DNA of 64,000 nt from Sva-07 sp031426215 (GTDB taxonomy: Bacteria > Actinomycetota > Acidimicrobiia > Acidimicrobiales > Ilumatobacteraceae): assembly GCA_031426215.1 (NCBI GenBank), contig JANPKU010000141.1, forward strand, positions 5,540-69,539, in the 5' to 3' direction. This document shows, in pieces, positions 32,503 to 41,279 of the stretch (its first letter is position 1; every line of letters begins with the position of its first letter). A program made the position numbers and the translations under genes. Below the pieces are notes generated by a model. The model worked only from the letters and a program-made list of their open reading frames with translations, was not told where the DNA came from and ran no database searches.

Positions 32503-34145
32503 TCACCATGGTCGGGCCGTCATCACCGCCGCGCATCGTGTCGATCTGGATCCCCGACTGGCCGGCGGTCGCCGCCGGTTTCACCGCTGAGGTGCCAGCA
32601 GCGGTGATGGGGGCGAACCGGGTGGTCGCCCGGACGGCCGCCGCCGCCGCCGAGGGCGTGGTGATCGGGCAGCGGCGTCGTCAGGCACTGCGCCGCTGTC
32701 CGCAGCTGACGTTGGTCGACCGCGACGTCGACCGCGACGCCCGTGAATTCGAACCGATCGTTCGTGCCGTCGTCGAACTCTCCCCCCGCCTCGACGTGAT
32801 CGAGCCGGGTTGGATCGGCCTGTTGGCGCGCGGCCCCTCGCGATACTTCGGCGGGGACCGTGCTCTCGCGGAGCGATTGACCGAGCTGATGTCGGCTGGG
32901 GCAGCACCTGACGCCGGCATCGGGGTGGCCGACGGGCGATTCGCGTCGAGTGTGGCGGCGCGCTTGGCGGTGCGTCGTGGCGCACCGGTGATCGTCGAGT
33001 CGGGTGCATCGCCGTCGTTCTGTGCTGATCTCCCGATCGGATGGTTGCAGACGCTCGGCGAGTGCAACGCCGAGTTGGTGGAGTTGTTCGGTCGGCTCGG
33101 TCTGCGGCGGCTCGGCGAACTCGCCGCACTCCCGGTCGCCGACGTGCTCGGACGGTTCGGACACCCAGGGGTGCACGCTCACCGGCTCGCCTCGGGTGGC
33201 GATGTCCGTCCGACGAGCACCACCGACCCGGCGCCCGAGCGACGTCTCGACCTCGTCCTCGACGAGCCGGCAGCGCAGTCGAGTGCCGTGGTGTTCATCG
33301 CCAAGCAGCTGGCTGACGAACTGGCCGGCACGCTCGCCGCCGATGGCAGGGTGTGCACCCGGCTCGTCGTCGTGCTCGAGTCCGAGCACGGCGAACGATC
33401 GGAACGGTCGTGGTATCGATCGGCGGGCCTCTCGGCGTCGGCGATGGTCGAACGGGTGCGCTGGCAACTGGATGCCTGGATCAACCTGCCCAAGGGCAGC
33501 GATCAGGAACTCACCGGCGGTGTCGTGCTGGTTCGGCTGGTGCCCGACGAGCTGCGCGCCGACGACGGCACACAGCTCGGGTTGTGGGGTGGCCAGTCGG
33601 AAGCCGATCGGCGGGCGGCCCGGGCGATCGCGCGCCTGACCACGCTGACATCCGACGACGCGGTGACCGTACCGGTGTGGCATGGCGGTCGACTTCCCGC
33701 CGATCGATACCGGTGGGTGTCGGCGGCCACCGTCGATCTCGATCGGCGGGTGCGGGCGGTGTCCGCGGCCGGCACCGGGAGCGGGCCCACCGGCCCATGG
33801 CCGGGAACGTTGCCGTCACCGTCGCCGGCGTCGGTGTTCTCCGATCCGCATCCCGCCGAGGTGCTCGACGAACACGACCAAGCCGTGCGTGTGAGCGCTC
33901 GCGGCATGATGTCGGGTCGCCCCTCGACCCTGGTGCTGTTGAGTGGTGACGACGAAACCGGCTGGCGCCGCGGGCGGCCGCGGCCGATCATCGCTTGGGC
34001 GGGTCCGTGGCCGATCGAGGAGCGGTGGTGGGAGCCGGGGCAGCAGCGTCGGCTGGCCAGGTTCCAAGTGGTCACCGATGACCACGACGCATTCCTGGTC
34101 GTCGCCGAACACCGGCGATGGTGGATCAGCGCTCGCTACGACTGA
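32499..34145 (+). CDS. imuB: ImuB, Y-family polymerase-like mutasome adaptor
   Basis: 548 aa. Y-family polymerase fold, but the first catalytic acid motif is replaced (IVSIWIPDWPAV), as expected for ImuB, which does not polymerise but links DnaE2 to the sliding clamp. The middle has the helix-hairpin segment LGLRRLGELAALPVADVLGRFG (given in part) and LASGGD. GTG at 32499 overlaps the imuA' stop; the ATG at 32508 is an alternative. Transcribed with imuA' from the LexA-controlled promoter. Confidence 0.9.
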   Translation: MITMVGPSSPPRIVSIWIPDWPAVAAGFTAEVPAAVMGANRVVARTAAAAAEGVVIGQRRRQALRRCPQLTLVDRDVDRDAREFEPIVRAVVELSPRLDVIEPGWIGLLARGPSRYFGGDRALAERLTELMSAGAAPDAGIGVADGRFASSVAARLAVRRGAPVIVESGASPSFCADLPIGWLQTLGECNAELVELFGRLGLRRLGELAALPVADVLGRFGHPGVHAHRLASGGDVRPTSTTDPAPERRLDLVLDEPAAQSSAVVFIAKQLADELAGTLAADGRVCTRLVVVLESEHGERSERSWYRSAGLSASAMVERVRWQLDAWINLPKGSDQELTGGVVLVRLVPDELRADDGTQLGLWGGQSEADRRAARAIARLTTLTSDDAVTVPVWHGGRLPADRYRWVSAATVDLDRRVRAVSAAGTGSGPTGPWPGTLPSPSPASVFSDPHPAEVLDEHDQAVRVSARGMMSGRPSTLVLLSGDDETGWRRGRPRPIIAWAGPWPIEERWWEPGQQRRLARFQVVTDDHDAFLVVAEHRRWWISARYD

Positions 34146-34170
34146 GTGAACAGTCAGCGGTTTCGGCAGT

Positions 34171-34938
34171 TCAGCCGACGGCGGCGAGGCCGAAGGGGTG
34201 GGACATCTCGAGCTGATCGGTCACGTCGTTGGCGAGGCGGAACCCGACGCCACGAACCGTGTGGATCACCTTGATCTCCGGAGCTGCCTTGTCGAGCTTG
34301 CGTCGCAGGTTCGACAGATGTACGTCGACGACGTGGTTGTCGCCCACCCAGGTCGGGCCCCACACCGCGTCGAGGAGATCCTCGCGGGTGCACACCTCGG
34401 TCGGACGTCGGCAGAGCTGTTCGAGCAACGAGAACTCGATGCGGGTGGTGGCGACTTCCCCGTCGTCCACACGGACTTCGCGACGACCGAGGTCGATGAG
34501 GAGCGGTCCGAGGTTGAGTACCGACGTGATCGTGCTCTCGGGGCGACCCTGCATCTGACGGGGACGACGCAGGAGTGCGTGGCAACGAGCCGAGAGTTCC
34601 TCGGGCGACACGGGCATCGAGATGGCGTCATCAGCGCCGGAGTGCAGCATCGATGCGCGGGTGCGGTGAGCCCCTTCGTCGGTGATGCACAGCAGATACT
34701 GCTCGCTCGAATCACGCAGGCGTTCGTAGAGGGGGCGACCGTCGGGGGCCCGGAGACGGGAACAGACGACCAACACGTCGGGGGAGAACGACTCGGCGAG
34801 CATGATCGCTGCATCGCTGCTGGTGGGAGCGCTGACGCTGAAGCCGGCCGAGCGGAGCTCGGCGACGCTGATCCGGCGCAGGTCCGGATCGTCGATGGCG
34901 ATCAGGATGCGAGGTGCGATGTTGATGTCGTTGTCCAT
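34171..34938 (-). CDS. OmpR/PhoB-type response regulator with degenerate receiver domain
   Basis: 255 aa. The N-terminal receiver (residues about 10-125) keeps the acidic pair (IAIDDPDLRR), but the phospho-acceptor position reads VLVVCSRLR, with Cys in place of Asp, and the conserved Lys loop reads ISMPVSPEE with no Lys. So it probably works without phosphorylation. The C-terminal winged helix (about 140-240) is intact: LCRRPTEVCTREDLLDAVWG and VDVHLSNLRRKLD. No sensor kinase is nearby. It is inserted, in reverse, between imuB and dnaE2. Confidence 0.9.
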   Translation of the reverse strand: MDNDINIAPRILIAIDDPDLRRISVAELRSAGFSVSAPTSSDAAIMLAESFSPDVLVVCSRLRAPDGRPLYERLRDSSEQYLLCITDEGAHRTRASMLHSGADDAISMPVSPEELSARCHALLRRPRQMQGRPESTITSVLNLGPLLIDLGRREVRVDDGEVATTRIEFSLLEQLCRRPTEVCTREDLLDAVWGPTWVGDNHVVDVHLSNLRRKLDKAAPEIKVIHTVRGVGFRLANDVTDQLEMSHPFGLAAVG

Positions 34939-35029
34939 TGAATTCCGCCAGTCCGCACGGGGTGGGTGTGAGTGGGTGCCTGATGAGGTATCGGCACGAA
35001 CCTGACGAACTCAAGAGGAAATCGAAAAG

Positions 35030-35049
35030 AAATCACATCGATGTGATTT
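35030..35049. promoter_or_regulatory. Perfect 20-bp palindrome, candidate operator
   Basis: AAATCACATC followed by its exact complement GATGTGATTT, unusually AT-rich for this genome, in the divergent gap between the response regulator and the Nudix gene. A dimeric regulator site, perhaps for the neighbouring winged-helix protein; the assignment is inference. Confidence 0.5.
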
Positions 35050-35071
35050 GCATCGGACCTGCTACATCTGG

Positions 35072-35617
35072 ATGATGCGTGAGGGTCAGCTCCATCAGCG
35101 GATTCGGGCCGATGTGGCAGCTCGCCGTCCGGTCGACGAACGCGAGGTGCTCTCGATCGAGCGGTTCCTGGTGGCCTTCGACGCGTTGGCGGCTCCGTTC
35201 GACCAGGAATCCGACCCGATTCACGTCACCGGTTCGGGCATCGTGATCGGTCCGCGAGGTGTCGTACTGCTCGAACACAAGCGGCTGGGCATCTGGCTGC
35301 AGCCCGGTGGGCACATCGATCCGGGCGAGACACCGTGGGACGCAGCGCTGCGCGAGAGCCGGGAGGAGACGGGTCTCGATGTGCGTTTTGCCGGCCCGAT
35401 CGACACCGCAGGAGTGCCGGAGCTGATTCACGTCGATGTCCACGAGGGCGGGCGTGGGCACACGCATCTCGACCTGCGCTACCTGATCGACGGCGGTGAT
35501 GCCGATCCGGATCCGCTCGAAGGGGAGAGTCAAGTGATCGACTGGTTCGGCTGGGATGCTGCCATCGACCGCGCCGACCCCGGCCTGCGCGGCATCCTGC
35601 TCGCTCTCGCCAAATGA
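35072..35617 (+). CDS. Nudix hydrolase
   Basis: 181 aa. The Nudix box GGHIDPGETPWDAALRESREETGL (shown in part: GGHIDPGE and REEETG-type end RESREETGL) fits GX5EX7REUXEEXGU. Substrate unknown; between mutasome genes, removal of damaged nucleotides is an attractive but unproven role. ATG at 35072 or 35075. Its stop codon ends on the first base of a family A palindrome. Confidence 0.88.
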   Translation: MMREGQLHQRIRADVAARRPVDEREVLSIERFLVAFDALAAPFDQESDPIHVTGSGIVIGPRGVVLLEHKRLGIWLQPGGHIDPGETPWDAALRESREETGLDVRFAGPIDTAGVPELIHVDVHEGGRGHTHLDLRYLIDGGDADPDPLEGESQVIDWFGWDAAIDRADPGLRGILLALAK

Positions 35618-35653
35618 ATGGGACAACACGGGTCAGACCCGTGGTGTCCCATT
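35617..35653. repeat. Palindromic repeat family A, copy 5
   Basis: 37-bp palindrome with arms AATGGGACAACAC and GTGGTGTCCCATT (one mismatch) around GGGTCAGACCC (35630-35640). It starts on the last base of the Nudix stop codon and lies 15 bp before the dnaE2 LexA box. The same arms recur in copy 6 beyond dnaE2. Confidence 0.85.
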
Positions 35654-35667
35654 CGAGTTGCGGAATG

Positions 35668-35681
35668 CGAACATGTGTTCG
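35668..35681 (+). promoter_or_regulatory. LexA (SOS) box upstream of dnaE2
   Basis: CGAACATGTGTTCG, perfect CGAAC-N4-GTTCG, overlapping GATACT (35681-35686) as the -10. The geometry matches the imuA' promoter almost base for base. Confidence 0.92.
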
Positions 35682-35692
35682 ATACTGGCGCA

Positions 35693-38600
35693 GTGGGGTT
35701 CAACAACCCGTCCTGGACATGGAGCGAACTGGAGCAGACCCTGTCGGGGACGACAGGTCGCGACGGGCGCGCGCCGGGGAGCCCCTCGTGGAACTCCGGC
35801 GGAGACGGCCCCGCCTGGAGCCGCAAGCGCCAGCCGTTCGAGGCGCCCGCCGATCTGACGCAACCGTCACGGACACCGACCGTGCCGTACGCCGAGTTGC
35901 ACTGCCACTCGAACTTCTCGTTCCTCGACGGGGCGTCGCATCCCGAAGAACTGGCGACCGAAGCGGCCCGGCTCGGGTTGGAGGCGTTGGCGATCACCGA
36001 CCACGACGGCTTCTACGGGGTGGTCCGTTTCGCCGAAGCGGCCAAGGCGGTGGGGCTGCCCACCGTGTTCGGCACCGAGATCACCATGATGTCGAACAAC
36101 GGGCTGGTGAACGACGGTCGCGTGGCGCGATCCGAGGCCGACACACTCACCCAGGTCGCCACGGGGATGGTCCCCGACTCGCACGCCCCCGACCCGTCGG
36201 GCACCCATCTCGTCGTCCTCGCCGATGGACCCAGCGGCTATGGCCGGCTGTCGCGGGCGCTGAGCACCGGGCACCTCGCCGGAGAGAAGGGGGCGCCACA
36301 GTTCGCGTTCGGTGACATCGCCGACATCACTGCCGGCCATGTCTGGGCGCTCACCGGATGCCGCAAGGGAGCGGTTCCCTCCGCGCTGGTGAACGACGGG
36401 CCGGCCGCTGCGCGCCGCGAGCTGCTCCGGCTGGTCGACGCGTTCGGGCGCGACCGGGTGCTGGTCGAGTTGTGGGACCACGGGGATCCGCTCGACTCGG
36501 CACGCAACGATGCGCTCGCGGAACTCGCCCATCGTGAGCGCGTCGAGTGCGTAGCCACCAACAACGTCCACTACGCCACACCGGCCCAGCGGCGGTTGGC
36601 CACCGCGCTTGCGGCGGTGAGGGCGCGGCGCAGCCTCGACCAGATCGATCCGTGGCTGCCTGCTGCGGCGGGAGCCCACCTGCGTTCCGGCGCTGAGCAG
36701 GAGCGTCGGTTCCGGCGGTATCCGGGTGTGGTCGAACGGGCCGCCGAGATCGGCCGGGCCGCAGCGTTCGACCTGTCGCTGGTAGCCCCGAAGCTCCCGC
36801 CGTTCCCGTGCCCCACCGGTCTCACCGAGATGCAGTTCCTCCGTCAGGTGACCGGGGAGGGCGCTCGTCGCCGCTACGGGGAGCGCCCGATCCACAGCGA
36901 GGACCTGTCGCTGCGGGCAAGAGCGTGGAAGACCATCGACCACGAACTGGCGCTGATCGAGCAACTCGACTTCGCCGGATACTTCCTGATCGTGTGGGAC
37001 ATCGTCGAGTTCTGTCGGCGGGCCAACATCTTCTGTCAGGGCCGCGGGAGTGCTGCCAATTCGGCGGTCTGTTATGCGATCGGGATCACCGCCGCCGACG
37101 CGGTGTCGCTCGGGTTGCTGTTCGAGCGGTTCCTGTCGCCCGAGCGCGACGGTCCGCCGGACATCGATGTCGACATCGAGAGCGACCGTCGGGAAGAAGT
37201 GATCCAGTACGTGTACGAGCGCTATGGGCGCCACCACACCGCTCAGGTCGCGAACGTGATCACCTATCGGGCACGCTCGGCGGTGCGAGACATGGCCAAG
37301 GCGCTCGGATTCGAGCCGGGCCAGCAGGACGCCTGGTCGAAGCAGGTCGACGGCTGGGGTGGCGTGGCGACAACCGCGTCACAGCCCGACTGCACGATCC
37401 CCGAGCCGGTGTTGGAGTTGGCGCTCGAGGTGGAGGATGCGCCCCGTCACCTCGGTATCCACTCCGGCGGCATGGTGATCTGCGACCGCCCGGTGATCGA
37501 GGTGTGCCCGGTCGAGTGGGCGCGTATGGACAAGCGATCAGTGCTGCAGTGGGACAAGGACGACTGCGCCCGCACCGGCCTGGTCAAGTTCGATCTGCTC
37601 GGGCTCGGGATGCTGTCGGCGCTGCACTACGCCGTCGACCTGGTTCGTGAACACCGCGGGTACGAGATCGACCTCGCCACCATCCCGCAGGACGACGACG
37701 TGTACGGGATGCTGTGTCGGGCCGACACCGTCGGGGTGTTCCAGATTGAATCGCGAGCGCAGATGGCCACGTTGCCGCGGCTCAAGCCGCGCCGGTTCTA
37801 CGACCTGGTGGTCGAGGTGGCGCTGATCCGGCCCGGGCCGATCCAGGGCGGGTCGGTGCACCCGTACATCCGACGCCGCAACGGGCTCGAGCCGATCACG
37901 TACCTGCACCCGCTGCTGGAGAACTCGCTCGGCAAGACGCTCGGGATCCCGCTGTTCCAGGAGCAGTTGATGCAGATGGCGATCGATGTCGCCGGGTTCA
38001 GCCCGGCCGAGTCCGACGAGTTGCGCCAGGCGATGGGATCGAAGCGATCGGCGCGACGGATGGAGCGGTTGAAGGAACGGCTCTACGCGGGCATGGCCGA
38101 GCGAGGCATCACCGGTGACATCGCGGATGAGCTGTTCATGAAGATGAAGGCGTTCGCCAACTACGGCTTCCCCGAATCGCACTCGGTGAGCTTCGCCTAT
38201 CTCGTGTACGCGTCGTCGTGGATCAAGTACCACGAACCGGCAGCGTTCTGTGCGGCGCTGCTCAACGCCCAGCCGATGGGATTCTGGTCGCCGCACACGC
38301 TGGTGCGCGACGCCCGCCGCCACGGGGTGGTGGTGCGCACTCCTGATCTCAACGCGTCGCTGGCTGCGGCGACGTTGGAGCCGTGTCCCGACTCCGAGAA
38401 CGGCGTTGCCGTGCGGTTGGGGATCGGGTCGGTGCGTGGCATCGGTTCGGAGTTGGCCGACGAGATCGAATCGGTTCGCACAGCCGGCGGGTTGTTCGTC
38501 GACACCGAAGACCTGGTGCGCCGGGTGCCGTCGCTCACGCTGGTGCAGTTGGAGGCAATGGCGACCGGCGGGTTGTTCGGCGAGTGCTTGGGGCTCGATC

Positions 38601-39112
38601 GGCGCATGGCGCTGTGGACCGTCGGGGCGACCGCGCAGTCGCGTCCCGGTCGGTTGCCGGGCGTGGTCACCGGCGATGCGGCGCCGAGGTTGCCGGGGAT
38701 GACGCCGGTGGAGGAAGCGGTCGCCGACCTGTGGGCGACCGGCGTGTCACCCGATGGCCATCCGACGATCTTCATACGTGACGAACTGAGCCGGTTGGGT
38801 GTGCTGACGTCGGCGCAGCTGTGGGATCCCGAGCCCGGCTCGATCGTGCAGGTCGCCGGTGTGGTCACTCACCGCCAGCGCCCGATGACCGCTCAGGGCG
38901 TCACGTTCCTCAACCTCGAGGACGAGACCGGGCTGATCAACGTCGTGATCTCCAAGGGCTGCTGGGCGAGGTTCCGCAAGGTGGCCAGGGAAGCCCCGGC
39001 GATGCTGATCCGTGGCCGCCTCGAGCGCAGCGAAGGCGTGGTCAACATCGTCGCCGACCACCTCTCCCCCCTGCCACTCCCCGCAAAGGTCCAGTCCCGC
39101 GACTTCCGGTAG
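35693..39112 (+). CDS. dnaE2: Error-prone DNA polymerase III alpha subunit
   Basis: 1139 aa. The damage-induced polymerase of the ImuA'/ImuB/DnaE2 mutasome. PHP domain begins YAELHCHSNFSFLDGAS; polymerase palm has PPDIDVDIESDRREEV with catalytic Asp residues, GRGSAANSAVCYAIGI, and a fingers motif; the C-terminus has an OB fold (GVVTHRQRPMTAQGVTFLNLEDETG, shown here as family description). GTG start at 35693, giving Val-Gly-Phe-Asn-Asn-Pro as in other DnaE2 N-termini; the SOS box ends 11 nt before it, so the mRNA is probably leaderless. The TAG stop ends on the first base of a family A palindrome. Confidence 0.96.
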   Translation: MGFNNPSWTWSELEQTLSGTTGRDGRAPGSPSWNSGGDGPAWSRKRQPFEAPADLTQPSRTPTVPYAELHCHSNFSFLDGASHPEELATEAARLGLEALAITDHDGFYGVVRFAEAAKAVGLPTVFGTEITMMSNNGLVNDGRVARSEADTLTQVATGMVPDSHAPDPSGTHLVVLADGPSGYGRLSRALSTGHLAGEKGAPQFAFGDIADITAGHVWALTGCRKGAVPSALVNDGPAAARRELLRLVDAFGRDRVLVELWDHGDPLDSARNDALAELAHRERVECVATNNVHYATPAQRRLATALAAVRARRSLDQIDPWLPAAAGAHLRSGAEQERRFRRYPGVVERAAEIGRAAAFDLSLVAPKLPPFPCPTGLTEMQFLRQVTGEGARRRYGERPIHSEDLSLRARAWKTIDHELALIEQLDFAGYFLIVWDIVEFCRRANIFCQGRGSAANSAVCYAIGITAADAVSLGLLFERFLSPERDGPPDIDVDIESDRREEVIQYVYERYGRHHTAQVANVITYRARSAVRDMAKALGFEPGQQDAWSKQVDGWGGVATTASQPDCTIPEPVLELALEVEDAPRHLGIHSGGMVICDRPVIEVCPVEWARMDKRSVLQWDKDDCARTGLVKFDLLGLGMLSALHYAVDLVREHRGYEIDLATIPQDDDVYGMLCRADTVGVFQIESRAQMATLPRLKPRRFYDLVVEVALIRPGPIQGGSVHPYIRRRNGLEPITYLHPLLENSLGKTLGIPLFQEQLMQMAIDVAGFSPAESDELRQAMGSKRSARRMERLKERLYAGMAERGITGDIADELFMKMKAFANYGFPESHSVSFAYLVYASSWIKYHEPAAFCAALLNAQPMGFWSPHTLVRDARRHGVVVRTPDLNASLAAATLEPCPDSENGVAVRLGIGSVRGIGSELADEIESVRTAGGLFVDTEDLVRRVPSLTLVQLEAMATGGLFGECLGLDRRMALWTVGATAQSRPGRLPGVVTGDAAPRLPGMTPVEEAVADLWATGVSPDGHPTIFIRDELSRLGVLTSAQLWDPEPGSIVQVAGVVTHRQRPMTAQGVTFLNLEDETGLINVVISKGCWARFRKVAREAPAMLIRGRLERSEGVVNIVADHLSPLPLPAKVQSRDFR

Positions 39113-39140
39113 GACAACACGGGTCTGACTCGTGTTGTCC
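39112..39140. repeat. Palindromic repeat family A, copy 6
   Basis: Arms GGACAACACG (39112-39121) and CGTGTTGTCC (39131-39140) are perfect complements around GGTCTGACT. It begins on the last base of the dnaE2 stop and lies between convergent genes. Confidence 0.85.
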
Positions 39141-39150
39141 CAGCGACTTC

Positions 39151-40338
39151 CTAGCGGGCGGGGGTGTCGGTCATGCTCAGATGCAACTCGCCGTCGGTGG
39201 GATAGGGGTGAGCGAGCGCGACCTCTTCGTTCAACTCGACGCCGAGGCCGGGTTCCCTCGACACGGTCACGTACCCGTCCTCCCACTGCACTGGATGCGT
39301 CAACAGATCGGCGTGGAAGCCCGACCAGTCCTGGATGCCCTCGACGATCAGCAGGTTCGCCAGCGTGGCGGCCAGCTGGATGTTGGCGGCACCGAGGATC
39401 GGGCCCGAGTACAGATGCGGCGCAATCTGGCAGCCCGAGGCCTCGGCAATCGCAGCGATCTTCTTCCCGGCGAGGATGCCGCCACAGCGCCCGAGATTCG
39501 GTTGCCAGATCGCAGCCGCCTGATGGCGGGCCAGCGCTGCAAACTCGGTGATCGTCGTCAGTCGCTCACCGGTCGCGATTGGGATCGACGTCTGGCGCGT
39601 CACCCTGGCCATCTCCTCGGGCTGGTCGGGCTGCGTCGGCTCCTCGAACCACAGTGGGTCGAACGGCTCCAGGTGCTGCGCCAGTCGGATCGCCCCGGCC
39701 GCCGTGAACTGGCCGTGCGTCCCGACGAGCAGGTCGGCTCGTCGGCCGACCGCTTCACGGATCGCGGCGGTGATCGCGACCGAGCGCTCGATGTCGTCGA
39801 GACTCGGCTGGTGCCCGTCGAACGCGGTGTACGGACCAGCCGGGTCGAACTTCACGGCGGTGAACCCGCGCTCGACCTCGAAGATTGCCTGCTCGGCGGC
39901 GTGTGCCGGATCGGTGTACACGTCGGGTCGTCCATCGGCGGGATACAGGTAGGTGTAGGTCCGCACCCGATCGTGGACCCGCCCGCCCAGCAGATCGGCG
40001 ATCGGCTTGCCGGCGTCCTTGCCGACGATGTCCCAGCACGCCATCTCGATCCCGCTCATGATCCCCACCAGCGTCGGATCGGGGCGCAGCGAGTAGCCGG
40101 AGGAGTACATCCGCCGCCACAGCAGTTCGATGCGATTGGGGTCGGCGTCGATCACCAGCCGATCGGCGAGGTCGGCCACCATCGCTGCCACCACGTGTGG
40201 ACCGAACGTGGCCACGTAGATCTCGCCGTAGCCGACGACACCGGTGTCGGTGGTGAGCTTGACGACGATGAAGTAGCGCCCGCCGAAGTGCGGAGGAGGG
40301 TTCGCGATGACGAACGTCGTGCAGTCGGCGATGCGCAT
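39151..40338 (-). CDS. Mandelate racemase/muconate lactonizing enzyme family protein (enolase superfamily)
   Basis: 395 aa. N-terminal capping domain, then the TIM barrel: FTAVKFDPAG (Lys on strand 2), LLVGTHGQFT (strand 3), PLWFEEPTQPD (Glu metal ligand), IATGERL (Glu metal ligand), and AIWQPNLGRCGG. Where sugar-acid dehydratases show a DxH or DANQ-type motif at the third strand, this one reads GTHG, so the first metal ligand must be found elsewhere or differ. Probably an acid-sugar dehydratase; substrate not assignable. TAGGGT lies 7 nt before the ATG. Confidence 0.88.
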   Translation of the reverse strand: MRIADCTTFVIANPPPHFGGRYFIVVKLTTDTGVVGYGEIYVATFGPHVVAAMVADLADRLVIDADPNRIELLWRRMYSSGYSLRPDPTLVGIMSGIEMACWDIVGKDAGKPIADLLGGRVHDRVRTYTYLYPADGRPDVYTDPAHAAEQAIFEVERGFTAVKFDPAGPYTAFDGHQPSLDDIERSVAITAAIREAVGRRADLLVGTHGQFTAAGAIRLAQHLEPFDPLWFEEPTQPDQPEEMARVTRQTSIPIATGERLTTITEFAALARHQAAAIWQPNLGRCGGILAGKKIAAIAEASGCQIAPHLYSGPILGAANIQLAATLANLLIVEGIQDWSGFHADLLTHPVQWEDGYVTVSREPGLGVELNEEVALAHPYPTDGELHLSMTDTPAR

Positions 40339-40345
40339 TCCGCCG

Positions 40346-40351
40346 ACCCTA
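40346..40351 (-). promoter_or_regulatory. -10-like TAGGGT before the enolase-superfamily gene
   Basis: TAGGGT on the minus strand ends 7 nt before the ATG at 40338. Confidence 0.4.
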
Positions 40352-40424
40352 CGCGCCCCGACGCACCGCTGTTCTCGAACAGTTGGGTTTGCGAGACCGG
40401 CGGCTGCTCTGGGATCGTCTCGGC

Positions 40425-41255
40425 GTGCTCCCCACGTTCGATCTGCTCGACCTTCAGCCGACCGGCGACCCGGCGCGGTTCCGGCTGGCCGCGACGAGAG
40501 CGCTGTGCACCCCGTTCGGGTTCCTGTACGGAGGTTCGGGCATCGCGGCCTCGATCGAGGCAGCTGAACGCACCGCCGGCCGTCCCCTCCAGTGGATCAC
40601 CACACAGTTCATCGGCACGCCGGTGCCCGGCGACGTCGTCGACCTCCATGTCCTTCTCCCGGCCCACGGCAAGGCGACCACGCAGTCGCAGATCGTCGGT
40701 TCCGTCACCGACGCCGACGGTGAGATCCGGCCGGTGTTCACCTCGCTGGCCGCACACACGGATCGGCCGACCGGCGACGGCGCCGGCTTCCTGCGCATGC
40801 CCGATGTGCCGCCGCCGGAGCAGTGTTCGTCGATGTCGGCACCGTTCGCGGCGGCCTTGGCCGGGACGTTCTTCGATCATCTGGAGCGACGGCTCGCGGC
40901 CGGAGTGCTCGCGATTCAGGCGATCGACAACCCACAGACCGGCCCGTTGCGTCTGTGGTGTCGGATCCCCGACCACGAGATCGGCAGTGCTGCGACCCAG
41001 GCGTTCGTCGCCGACATCGTCCCGCTCGCCGTGTGTGCGGCGCTCGGAGTGATGCCCGGCGGGACGAGCCTCGACAACACCGTGCGGATCATCGATCCGG
41101 AACCGTCCGAGTGGGTGCTGCTCGACATCCACCCGCAGGGGTTCCACCGTGGCGTCGGCCATGGCTCACTCGAGGTGTGGAGCCAGGACGGGCGCCTCCT
41201 CGGTGTCGCACAGCAGACCTGCCTGATCCGCACCAGCCACCACACCCGCCCGTGA
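40425..41255 (+). CDS. TesB-like acyl-CoA thioesterase, double hotdog
   Basis: 276 aa from the GTG at 40425 (a TTG at 40383 would add 14 residues). FDLLDLQPTGDPARFRL opens the first hotdog and FGFLYGGSGIAASIEAA is its central helix region. The second hotdog runs from about residue 165 to the end, with PGGTSLDNTVRI and LLDIHPQGFHRGVGHG near the expected active region. Such enzymes hydrolyse acyl-CoA thioesters. Divergent from the enolase-superfamily gene. Confidence 0.8.
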   Translation: MLPTFDLLDLQPTGDPARFRLAATRALCTPFGFLYGGSGIAASIEAAERTAGRPLQWITTQFIGTPVPGDVVDLHVLLPAHGKATTQSQIVGSVTDADGEIRPVFTSLAAHTDRPTGDGAGFLRMPDVPPPEQCSSMSAPFAAALAGTFFDHLERRLAAGVLAIQAIDNPQTGPLRLWCRIPDHEIGSAATQAFVADIVPLAVCAALGVMPGGTSLDNTVRIIDPEPSEWVLLDIHPQGFHRGVGHGSLEVWSQDGRLLGVAQQTCLIRTSHHTRP

Positions 41256-41279
41256 TCGTCAGCTCCCCAGCGTGAACGC

